A DNA stretch of 64,000 bases from Halictus rubicundus (taxonomy: Eukaryota > Arthropoda > Insecta > Hymenoptera > Halictidae). Below, piece by piece: positions 45,380 through 57,900 of the stretch; the first letter of the stretch is position 1, and each line of letters begins with the position of its first letter. The stretch spans positions 12,056,058 through 12,120,057 of the forward strand of contig NC_135153.1 of assembly GCF_050948215.1 (NCBI RefSeq). The letters are read 5' to 3'. The notes beneath the pieces were generated by a model, which was not told the origin of the DNA, searched no databases, and saw nothing but the letters and a program-made list of their open reading frames with translations. The translations under genes were made by a program, and so were the position numbers.

Positions 45380-48300
45380 GTAAGAGCCTTGCTTGCGATC
45401 GATCGTTGTTCGACGACGATGCCTCGAAACCGTTTTTGGTCATCGGGAACGGTCGCCAGACACAGGAACGTGTTTACAGGGTGCTATATAAACACACGTC
45501 GCCCGTTTCCTCTCTATCGTCAGACTATCTCTCTCTCTCTCGCGCGCTATCTCTCTTTCACTCAGACACATTCTCTTTCTCTCCTGTTCTCTGTCTTTCT
45601 CTATCTACGTGTTTCAGTCTCGCGGCCCGTCCGGTCCTTTGAGTCCGCTCTTTTTCTCAATAAAATTCGAGCGGAAATCGTGGGACAATAGGAACCGGTA
45701 TCCATTTAAACCGCTTCCGCGGATATCTCGCCGACGATTATTCCATTCGAGAGGCGGCATACGTGATGCTTGTTGAATGCGCGCGACGGAACGGTCTCGC
45801 TCTCGGCACTCTCGCGTGCGTACGTCGACTTTGGATCGTCGACGTTTCCCATTCAGCCGGGGACCATACTGTCATCGCGGGAATGTAATATTCAACCGCG
45901 CGGCGACGGCGACGGCGACGGCTGATTCCTTGCCTCTCTCCTCGAGGAAGCGAGCCTCGTGATAAATTAATGGCGAAACGACCCCGGACTAGAAACCAGC
46001 TCCTTTTTTTTTCTCTCTTTCCACCCGTTCCGTAAACACCGACGGAACACCGGCGGAGGGGGAATCGCGGGAAAGGGAGACGGAGGACCGTTTCAAGGGG
46101 GAAATGAAAAATGCAGGAAAATCGATACACGGCCGCCGGCACGCGTACACTGCCGCTCAAAAGTAGCCAGACACGATTACGGTGCTCGGCGATCTGTGAT
46201 GCGTGCCACATCGATTATTAGACGAGGATATTCTTTTCGCTAGGCTCCTCTGCAGATTTCTATTCACGGTAGACTGTATTAACGAACTACCGGAAGGAGT
46301 GTATTCGAATGGAGCTTGAGCGGTAGACTGTGGATCTTCCTTGCTTTTATCAAACACACACGCTTCAAGTCGTACGAATAAATCCAATTGCATTTATTGG
46401 ATCTTTATGCAAAAGATAAATTGTTTCCATCGGTGGTAAGGTGTCGCATAGAAATTTATTGCCATTAATAGATTCCGTAGATTGATGATGATGTAACAAT
46501 ATTTGTTAATTCGAAAATTCCCTATTAATGGAGAGAAATACCAGTTGTGTTTAATGCGGCCCTTGTCACAGAAATTTATTCCCTTTCATAATACATTCTG
46601 TATATTGATGATAATGTCACAATATTTGTTAATTCGTCCGATGCACTTACTGTTTACAAAATCTGCATTAATTGAAAATTCCCTATTAATGGAGAGCAAT
46701 ACCAGTTGTGTTTAATGCGGCCCGTGTCACATAGAAATTTATTCCCTTTCTGAATAGATTCTGTATATTGATAATGTAACAATATTTGTTAATTCGTCCG
46801 ATGCACTTACTGTTTATAAAATCTGCATTAATTGAAAATTCCCTATTAATGGAAAGCAATACCAGTTGTGTTTAATTCGGCCCTTGTCGCAGAAATTTAT
46901 TCCCTTTCATAATAGATTCCGTATATTGATGATAATGTCACAATATTTGTTAATTCGTCCGATGCACTTGCTGTTTACAAAATCTGCATTAATTGAAAAT
47001 TCCCTATTAATGGAAAGCAATACCAGTTGTGTTTAATGCGGCCCTTGTCACAGAAATTTATTCCCTTTCATAATACATTCTGTATATTGATGATAATGTC
47101 ACAATATTTGTTAATTCGTCCGATGCACTTGCTGTTTATAAAATCTGCATTAATTGAAAATTCCCTATTAATGGAAAGCAATACCAGCACACGCCGCCTC
47201 GTTGTATTTACAATACCGAACGTCGAAACGCGCCGAGAAACACAACAGCGGACGTGTCACTCGTCGACATTGATGCCGCTGCTGGCCGATACCGATGGCT
47301 GTTCTCGGAAAACGGCGACGCACTTAAAGGTCCGTTCCGAGGACAGCCAAACCTACTGACGATTCAGTCAGTCGATCACCGAAAGTTGCACGAGCAACAA
47401 CGACCTGCGCTACGAGACGCCGTAGCCAACGGGTTGCATTAAACACGCTCGCAGTCACGACCCTGGCGTACGTTTACTCTCCCGTCTCCCACAGTGCAAT
47501 CTATCGATTAGTTCGTTCGAAATAATAGTTGTAAGATTACGTTACTCGGTGGCAATTCGATGGTTTATGAATGAATTGTTGCTACCGAACGATTCATTGA
47601 AAAGGTCCAGTAGTATTTGTCTGTGTAAAGGAGCGCTGAAGCTACTAGGCGAGTTTAAAGAATGCGGATCCTTTCTTCTTGCAATTGTTGAAGATTCGTT
47701 GAAAATGATTACAAGACGTTTCTCCTGTGATTTGTGTAAGCCGATTCAAACTAATTGCTTGTAGATATCAACTGTAGTATATTACATTGTCCTTGTAGTT
47801 TTAAAAAACTTACTATCTTACGTCCTCACACGTGCGGATAGTTTCTCCGATGATTGCATAGAGTCTGAATCAGCTGTGTGTATATCTTGCCGATGAAAAA
47901 TGTTTACAGTATTATCAGTGGTGCTAAATTGACTATGAATTGTAAATTGCTGTCTATGCGGTCTGATCCAAATTTGGAGTAGCCAACTTCCCTACAAATA
48001 GAACAATGTGTACATACAGGGTGCCCCATTTTTCGCCAAAAATTACCCACATGCAATTAAGAGTAACAAAAAGATGGTCTAATAAGCATTGACTATTGAA
48101 TGAACTGACCAAGATCAGAAGAAATCTACCGAGCACTGAAAGCAGCTATTCTGTACTATTTTATAAAAACGAAATTATTGAATTCATGTACAGTTTGTGC
48201 GATTTTTATAGTGATACATACCTGAATGAAATTCCTCCTATCAAAATTCTTAATTTCCATCTAGTCTTTAAAACTTGACGCGGAGTAAAAAAGATTTTTA

Positions 48301-51300
48301 TCCTGCATAAAAGTCCACAATCTAGTACCTTCGTTTGCATAGCGTTTTCTCTTATCTTATCTCCTCGTCGTATTAAAATTTTCAATTTCTATTTAACGTC
48401 TATCTGTGAAAATTGACTCGGAGTAAAACAGATTTTTATCCTGCATAAAGATCCGCTATCTCGAGCCTCCGTTTGCATAGCGTTTTCTCTTATCTTATCT
48501 TCTGGTCATATTAAAATGTTCAATTTCTGTTTGATGTATCTGTGGAAATTGATTCGGAGCAAAAATCATTTTTATCCTGCACAAAGGCCTAGTCTCCCGT
48601 TGCGTAGGATTTTTCTCGTATTTTTGCTCGCGGTGCGTGCAGATTTTCGGCCGGGAAAATCTGGAACAGTCTGTAGCTGAAGAACGTCGAGCGTCGACGT
48701 TTTCCGTCGACGATGCCGGGTGCGATCGCGTCGGGTCCGTCGGTGCGACGAGCAGACGCGTAGAGAGGAATTGAACCAAAGTATCGATTCGCGATATTAA
48801 GTTTCTTCTTGACCCTGGAGCGAACCTATCCGTTTACCGTGGCCGCGGTCCCCGGCGAGCGTACTATGGCGGAAGTGGCCGGTGGGGAGGCAGTCGGCCA
48901 CCGGAAGTCAGATCGGTACTCAGAGCATGTACAGAAATCATTGACGAACGACTGTCGCGCGTTTCGAAAGCGTAGAAACGCCGTGAGACCGTTCGATCAT
49001 TTTAAACGCCCGTGGACAGACTTATTCGCGATTAATTAGCGGTGGAACCTCGGCGAATGAATGCCCACTTCCGGTGATTGTTGATTACGCGCGCCACGCC
49101 GCCGGCTGCCAGGAAAACTAACTTTTCTTCCCGACTTCGCTCATTCTTTTTTAGTTGCTCTCCCGCTCGAATAAAACTCGCACTTTGTTTGCCGTCTGCT
49201 TCCTGTCTGCGAATTCTAATCGCTCTTTGCGGCTTCTTTCGAACACCTGGCCAGGAGTTTCTGGCGCCATTCTGAACCGCGTTGAAAGATAGATGGCAAG
49301 ACGAAATTACGAAGAAAACCATGTCTACGTTCTTTATTGTTTCGTTTGCTGACAAATACAAAACAGTTCTCTATACCGTGTAATTTTTATTTTGCATAAA
49401 AATCTGCATCAGATATGCAGAGGAAGTATTAAAAGCAAAGCAAATTATAGAACGCGCTTTAATCGCATCGATACAGCTTCCGCTAATTTTCTTGAGAGTA
49501 ACGAACACTGTATTTTCATTTAAAGGCCACGAAAGAGTTTATAGAAGCAGTGAACAAGTGCCGGGCAGGCAGAAGGGCCGGTCCGGTGTCCTGGAGCACA
49601 GCAGTCAAGTTCTTAACAGCCAGGAAGTTCGAGGTAGCAAGAGCGTTAGCTCTGTACGAGCAGCACGAGGCCACCAGAAGAAGAGAAGGCCTAGCTCTTC
49701 TGCATCCCACTCAGGAACCCTTGCTCAGCGAACTACGCACAGGAAAATTTACAGTCCTAGTAAGGAGACCCGCTCTAGTTAAAAATAAAAAGAAAAACCA
49801 GAATGATTCACGCCTCGTTAATTAAACACGTCCAATGAAACTTCCAATTTCAGCCTTCCAGGGACGGTACAGGGGCAGCCATAGCGATCTTCACGGCGCA
49901 TTTGCACCTTCCACAGAACACCACGCACCAGACAACCCTGCAAGTGAGTAATTCCACGATCGTCGTCCCTCGACCTGGTCCCTCACCGTCGCGCCGCCTG
50001 ATGATGCAAATTAGACCGGTGACAAGAGAGTTTACAATTCCCATTTAGCATCGGCAAACACACAATGCACTTCAATACCGAATAATAAGGGATGACGCAA
50101 CAAGTCGACGCCTAATGGCCGCTTTGTCACAAGACGCCTCTAACAATGGAACTTTCTCTCTGTTGCGTCGCAGGGCGTTGTGTATCAATTGGACGCGGCA
50201 CTCGAGAGCGCAGAGACACAGAAGCATGGTCTGGTCTTCATCTACGATATGTCGGATAGCAAGTACCAGAACTTCGATTACGACCTCTCGCAGAAGATCC
50301 TCACGCTCTTGAAGGTGAGTTACGAAAGCACACCTGCAAGATCTTCTTAGCAACATATAATTCCAACGATCTTTGCAACTTTCAATTATTGTCCAAGCCT
50401 ACTGGCACTTAAAAAATCCATTTTCATTATTCAGTCCGAAAGCCTCGTTCTTTGTGAACATTTCGAGGCAAATTTCACTTAAATATTCGCGTAATTGCGG
50501 AAGGTATCAGAGTAAACGTATGACAAGGGTGCATACTGAAGGGATGCAGGAGTTTGAAACTCTGGGAAAAGATAGTTCTCAAGAAAGGTATGACATATAC
50601 TTTTTTTTAGCGATCATTGTAATTACTGAGGGGTGAAAAGAGCCCTCGAAGTTGAGGGTGCAAACATTCTTCTTGAATATCTTGGAAACTATTAGAAACT
50701 ATTGCGTTCAGCATTTTACATTTTTAGAACATTGAGAACCGTTAGATTGTAATAACTACACTGTGGATTCTATGCATTTATAACAAAAATGAGTATAAAT
50801 ACTCTTAAAAGACTGTCGATGTACAATTTTCACTTTGTTGAAATTATTAAAAAAAAAGAACAACAATTTTATCTAGTTCCACTGTCTCGCAATTGACGCA
50901 AACAATTTTTACTTTGCGTGAAGATCCGCAGTCTAGTAGTAACTATTTTAAACACTATAATGTTAAAAAAAGAAGTGACATTTCAAGACGTTCGCCGAAA
51001 TAGATTTTTCACCTCCAGCATCGAGGGCTGTTTCCACCCTTTCTACGCCCACGAAGCATCTAAAAAAAAAATATCAGTCAAATTATTTTCCGAGTACCAC
51101 GTCGTCCAAAAGTTTCATCGAGATCTTCACTTCGGTGTGCATTCTCGCGAGTGCTAGAAAAGCTTGATCAATTGCACTCCGGTCCACCTGCACCGTTCCC
51201 GGTGACGTTCGAGGCTCGGTGTCCGGATTCGACGGAGCCTCGTGAAACAAAGGGGCTTTCGTCGCCGCCAATTGTTCGCTCCAAATATGGCCCATTATCT

Positions 51301-54300
51301 TTGCACAGGAAATTTAATCAACATCTTTGGCTTTTATTCTGGCTGCGAACGAAATCAGGACGCGTAACGCACGCGTGCCGTCGGTGCGCGAAAGCGCTCC
51401 GAAATATGTAGAAATCGTCGCGGAAAACGCCGGCACGCCGTTTTCTTTCTAATTTACACGTTCCGGTGAACGGACATTGTTTCACGTCGGATAAAGACGC
51501 GTTTATATTTCCTGAACCCTCGACTCACCTTTCTTTCACTCGGGAATGTTCATAAATTTGTTCATCAATTTCTTTAAAGGACGTCTCATAGGTTTGTTCG
51601 TCAACTATAATAAAATCAATCTCATAGATTTGTTCATCAACTTCTTTAAAACTGATCTCGTAGGTTTATTCATCAATTAAAATCAATATCGTAGATTTCT
51701 TTATCAATTTCTTGAAAACACATCTCATAGGCTTATTCATCAATTAAAATCAGTCTCATAGATTTGTTCATCAATTTCTTTAAAATTGATCTGATAGGTT
51801 TATCCATCTCATAGGTATATCCATCAATTTCTTTAAAGTCAATCTCATCGATTCTGTCATCAATTTCTTTTCTGTAGGTGCTTCTTGCAGACTCATTAGT
51901 CTTTCTGTCTGTAGCCTAATCTACTAGTCATTCTCTCTTCATTCAATTTAATCACTCGAAATTGAGTAATCAAATTGTGTGCAAGTAATTACCTTGAAAC
52001 GAATAATGATTAACCTGTGGATCTAAACAGACCCGAAACTCATCGTTGTAGGATTAATATCTTGGAGTTTTGATTATTAACACTTCCAACGCATGTAGTG
52101 CAATATTTTCAGTGATACTGTTAACAATTCGACACACCACCCACAATTTTAGCCCTTCAAAGGCACCAAGGGTTTCCTAAAAATTCTGTAGAAATTCCCT
52201 AACATACTCTGAAGTGTACACTTGAAGACTACAGGCTCTAATTTCTCAAAGGAAGTGAGACTTCGTGTTTGCAATTCATAATTCACGATGCAGCCGGGAA
52301 AGTCAGCGAAGGGAAAATTGTCGCTAGGGCCCGTGGATTGTTTCCTGGAATAAAATGAATCACGAAGGGACGTTTTCAGGGGCACGATCCACTCGGAAAT
52401 CATCGATCGGTTCGCGGTGCGCGATGTCTTTCGAAGACACCGTGTATAACGGAGGGTTAGGGGCACGTAAAGTGATTCCGGAGCGTCTCGTGCATGGAGG
52501 GGTGCATCTCAAAGAACAGGAAAGCTTTAAGGGGGTTGTTCACGCTCGACGAAAACCTCTGGGCTGCGATTGCCCAGTGAACCGCGGCGGCAATGGGCTC
52601 GCCAAGGGTGTCTCAAAGGTTTCGCCGGAATGACTCAATTATGGGGTACTTATGGGACTATTTATAACGAGGTGTTTGCGTCACCGCGCGCCGCGATAAA
52701 AGTACTGTCTCTCTCTCTGTCCCTCTCTCCCTCTCTCGCTCTTGCTCTCACAGTTCGTTTAGCCGATTGTTTACCAGGAAGCTCGCGGACCGAGGCTATG
52801 AAAACTATGGCTGGACGCCGGCGTCGCGGACGGAAAACCGTTCGCGGAAAGGGAAACGCGACGCCGCGACGCCCATTCCCAGCTTTCCACTCGGATAATA
52901 GCCGGCCGATACTCTTTCGGTTCCGCTCTATTATTCGTATTTATGCTGTGGCAATCGCCGACCCACGCCCCTTCGCCGGCTGGAACTTCCACGACGATGA
53001 AACTCGCTCTTTTCACCGGCCACCTGATTGATAAATTGCCGTCTGAATCCCGACGGATCTCGCCGGATCCCCGCTTTCTCGGTATTTCTACGCCAGTGGA
53101 ACTCAAGTTCTTTGGAACTTCACCCTGGTCGTGCGATTTCAATCAGGAAAGACGTGCCAGCGCTGTTCTCGAGGACCAAGTAGATTCGGACGACCGTGGT
53201 CAGACCGGCGCGCGGAAAAAGAACGTTCGAATTAACACGTTCGTCGCCGCGTCACCCATATGTGGGTGACGGAATTGCTTGTGCAGGTTTTAAAATGAAT
53301 TTTTGCGTTGATATATTCATTGTACTAAACTTGATTAGGATCTGTAACATGCAAGAAAGTTGGAGGATTACTCAGTATCATACATTTAATTTTTTGCAAT
53401 TTTTATTTCATTAAGTAACTTACTTTGATTTTATGGAATTTTTGGGGTTTCTAGTTGGGCGTTCAAAGTGTTCAATCTTTCGTCGACATTTCTTCTAACA
53501 ACTCGGGGTTTTCTTACACAATGCTATTTTTACTATATCGCAAAAAATTGTGCACAATTAAACAAGAATTCGTGGAGGAGTTCCGTGATAAATCAAAAAA
53601 ATTGGAACAGTACAAGTTTAATTCATTGGGTCTTACAGGCCTGATGAATGTATAAAATATACAGTCTACTAATCTCAGGCATAAATTGTTGAGATTATAC
53701 ATTAATGTATATTATAAAACGGCGAAACATCTAGAGAAATCCTGTGGTGCAATACTTGTGAGTCACTTTCTGGGCTCTGTAGGTTCAATGTTAATCGTAA
53801 ATGTCTTTTGCAGCCAGTGGGGCTATAAAGTTCTTACTTTTCGGGGAAATTTGTTTTTGGTAGTAGCTGCGTTCACTCGTTGCGTGGGCAGAGGAGTATT
53901 TATTTATACATCGTTATTTCGAGATGTTAAAGGGAATGTGGAAAGTGAGTCCATACGTACGTGGTTGGTTGAACGAGGGGTAAATGTAGACATTCTATGA
54001 AAAGTAGGGGGACGAACGAGGGTTGAAAAAAATTCTTCCTCGTCAATTCTACGTTCTTCCAACACATTAATTTTTTACCATTGCGTCAATTTTACACGGA
54101 AGAACAGACTCAGTTGGAAAAATAGAGAATGATCGAGGGTTAAAAAAAGGTGTCGCTCAGAGCCAAGGTTCTCTATAACCGTTCCAGCAACCGAGATCGA
54201 TATTCCACCGAGTTTCACCCCCTTACAAAACAGTCCTCTAAAAAGGGACAAGCTTCACCATTTTTAGAAAAATAATTTATTGATGAGGCTTAACAAAAAT

Positions 54301-54867
54301 TCCTGTTGGAAGTAAACGTTCCTCAAAACCGCTCCAGCAACCGAGATCGATACCTCACCGATTTTCACCCTCGTTCGAACTATCCCTTAAAAAAAGACGA
54401 GTTACACCGTCTTCGAGAAAAATAATGTACAGATTAGGATTACAAAAAATCTCTGCTCTGACCAAAGCCTTTCTATAACCCTCCCAGCGACCGAGATCGA
54501 TATTCCACCGATTTTCACCCCCTTTCGAGCTACACTCCAAAAAAGGCGAAAATCATCGTCTTTGGAAAAATAACGTACACCTGAGGCCTAAAAAGAATTC
54601 CCGTTCTAAGCAAAGACTTCCCACGACCGCTCCAGCGACCGAGATCGATACCCCACCGATTTTCACCCTCGTTCGAACAATCCCTTAAAAAAAGACGAGT
54701 TTCACCGCCTTCGAGATAAATAATGTACAGATGGGGGTTATAAAAATCTCTGAGTAAAGGTTCTCTATAACCTTCGAATAATCCTCTAAAAAAAGCCGAG
54801 TTCCAGCGTCTTCTAGGCTCTAAAAAAAACCGTATCGTTCTCGAGAATCAATAATCTTTCCGCGAGG

Positions 54868-54916
<49 letters not shown>

Positions 54917-57900
54917 CGCCCCGCCGGCGAAGTCTCCTATTTTCGAAAAATCGATTTTTCGAGCGGCGTCGAGCCAGGTGCAGGCACGCACGCACATCCC
55001 CTTAAATCTCGTTCGAGTAAGCGTCGCGCAGGGGTTGCTCTCGCCGGTTAGGGGTTGCTCGTCGGTCACCCCCGGGTAAGTGTCTCGTTGAGAGACCCTG
55101 GTCGCGATACGTCACCGCGCGCACCGAGAGGGAGAGAGAAAGAGCGAGAGAAGATAGCCGAACGATATCTAGAGAGGAACGGAGACAGAGAGATATAGAC
55201 AGAGAGAGAGGGAGACAGAGAGAGAGAGAGAGGATCGCGAACTCTGCCGGGCAGAAAGAAATTCGCATAAGGGATGTTGGCAGCGGGCGAGTGGCGGCGA
55301 AAAGAAGGGGTCGGTTTGCGCGCATGCGTTTCTACGCGGGAGAGCATCGCGACGCTCGCGGTCAGTAATCATCGTGACCCCTTTGCGGCGTTATCGCGGA
55401 CGGATCGAGAGAGCGAAACGTAGAGACAGACAGATAGAGGTAGAGAGAGAAAGAACGAACGAACGAACGAACGAAGTCGCAGTCCGATTTCTTTTTCCAG
55501 CAGCGAGTTGCTCTCTCTCTCTCTCTTTCTCTTACTCGTCCTCTTTCGAGCCAGATTTTCACCTGGTCTCGGCTCGCGAAGGTGTCGTCGTCGCGCGATG
55601 TTCGACGGACACGCGTCACCGTCGTCGACGTCCGTTCGATCCGTGTCAAGCGTGCGAGCTCGGTTACGCTAATTCCGCGGTATCGATTGACTGACCGAGT
55701 GCCGGCAGTGATTTTTCGATCGCATTCGACGCCTCTCAAACGCCTTCTAGAGCTTTCTGGATCCATCTGAGGGTCTAAAAACGCGGGACTAAATCAGTGG
55801 TGTTAGTGATCATCGACGGACTCCAGGACACGGAGTCGGACGAACCCGTTGCGAATCGATGCCCGATCAGAAAGTACTCGGGCCCGGTGCATCCACGCAC
55901 CGTCACCGAACGCTCTAATCTATCGATTGACCGTCTCCCAGCCCGCTATCTATCCGGGTGACCGAATCTACACCCTGCTGATCGTCTCCTCTGTTTCCGA
56001 ATCCTCAACGAGATCGCATCGGAAAAGGAAAGAAGCAGAACAATCGGATATACCGAGGCGTTTTCTTCGCTCGCTGGCTGGTCGTCGACGTAACCGGGTT
56101 TGTGTGCTTAAGATCGACGGAGATATCTGTAGTGGTGTGCTGCTGACGTCGTTGCCGTTACGGTTACTTCCGCCCTCTATACACACCGCGGAGAAGGGTA
56201 CACCGGAGGGTTAAGTTCCCGTGCCCGCTGCGTTTTGCATGCTCCACATCGGGAAACATTTTTTTCCACCTCTTCCTCTCGCCAGCTCCCTACTCTTCTA
56301 CCGCGGCTGCTGTTCGTGCTGTCGTCGGTGGTGCTTCATTGTCCTCGAGACTTTTTCTCCCCGTTGACCTGAAAATTTCATTGTGCTCCGTTTCGTCGAC
56401 TGAATTATTCTCCACGGGCATTTACCAGCTGGCCGGCTGTTTTCTTATTAATTTCCACGTCGGGGCTGCCTAGGACTAGGCACCTTTGTCCGCGCATTGA
56501 ACGTGCACAGTCCATAGCCTCGCGGATCGCAGTTGGCACTAACTCCCGGCTTATATACCCCCGGTGTGTGCTATTATTGCAACGTCTTTGAAAGGTCGCT
56601 CCGTTTCGAAAATAAATTATGCAGTCACCTGTACCGATCGCTTTTTAATACCGCCGACAAGCCGAGTAGCCTCTTTCTTTTCTGCTCTTCTTCTTCCACT
56701 TCTTCTTTCCCTTTTTTTTTCTTCCTTCCTTTTTACATTGTCTCTCCCACCGCCGCCGGATGTGCGGTGCGTACCACGTCGGCCCGAGGAAGATACATCG
56801 TCGCACACCACCACCTCGAGCATGCTCCTCGTCGCATTGTGCGAACGCGCGTCGCATTAGTGTCAATTACTTCGCGGGACTCGGGCTTTTTCCGCTTCTT
56901 CTGCAACCCGATCCTTCGGGAACTGCAGGGGCTCCCGGGGTGATTGCGGGGCTCGGGCTCATCTGGATCTGTACTTGTCAATCATTTTAGTCCTCTGTGC
57001 GAGGTATATCGATGTTAGTGCGACCGATTCGACAGCTGTCGATTCGATTTTGTCACCGAAAACTAAACAGTGTCACCAGTGTCAACTCTTCTCGATTCTT
57101 CTGCACGTTAGTCGTTGAGTAACCAGTTTTTGGCGATTGCGGAGCTTGCGTTCATCTGGATCTGTACTTGTCAATCTTTTTAGTCTTCTGTGCGAGGTAT
57201 ATTAATATTAGGGCAACTCATTATTCAGCTGTCGATTCGATTTTGTCACCAAAAACTAAATAGTGTCACCAGTGTCAGCTCCTCTCGCTTCTTCTGCACG
57301 TTAATCCTTGAGTAACCAGTTTTTGGCGATTGCGGAGCTTGGGTTCATCCGAATCGGTATTCATCAATCTTTTTAGTCTTGTGTGGAAGGTATATTAATA
57401 TTAGTGCAGCTCATTAAGCAGCTGTCGACTCGATTTTGTCACCAAAAACTAAACAGTATTCTTCTGCACGTGAATCCTTGAGTAATCAATTTTTTGGCGA
57501 TTGCGAGGCTTGGGTTCTTCTGGATCTGTACTCATCAATCTTTTTAGTCTTGTGTGGAAGATATATTGATATTAGTGCAACTCATTAGACAGCTGTCGAC
57601 TCGATTTTGTCACCAAAAACTAAACAGTGTCAACGGTGTCAGCTCTTCCCTCTTCTTCTGCACCTCAATCCTTGACTAACTGCAGTTTCCGACAATTGCG
57701 ATATTTGGTTTCATCTCGGTCCTTCCTCATCTGTAGACTGCGGGTGTTTATGCATTTATAGTAAGCGCACATTTTCAAAATCGAAGAAAGCATGTAGGGT
57801 CGCAAATGACATCTTTACACCATGCATACAGCAAGGAATTTTCTAATTTATAAATTGAACTTTTCCCTCGTCCTAGTCGAACATCGTCCGAGGAACTAAA

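Larger units (their letters stand above)
45380..49525. other. Ptpmeg2: Ptpmeg2 intron 1, 4.1 kb
   Basis: The intron contains CT-rich runs at about 45525-45600, a 162-171 bp tandem repeat at 46447-47187, a roughly 124-bp repeat at 48270-48600, and fragments ending in GCATAAAxATCCGC typical of the C family (about 48310, 48440, 49395). No exon was recognised. Confidence 0.75.

Noticed and set aside
46503..47359. Repeated short frames with the same peptide in Ptpmeg2 intron 1
   Set aside because: They repeat because the DNA is a tandem array; no start context, domain or splice fit.
48010..48045. ACAGGGTGCCCCATTTTTC as a transposon end
   Set aside because: It resembles ends of several DNA transposons, but no matching second end or flanking duplication was found.
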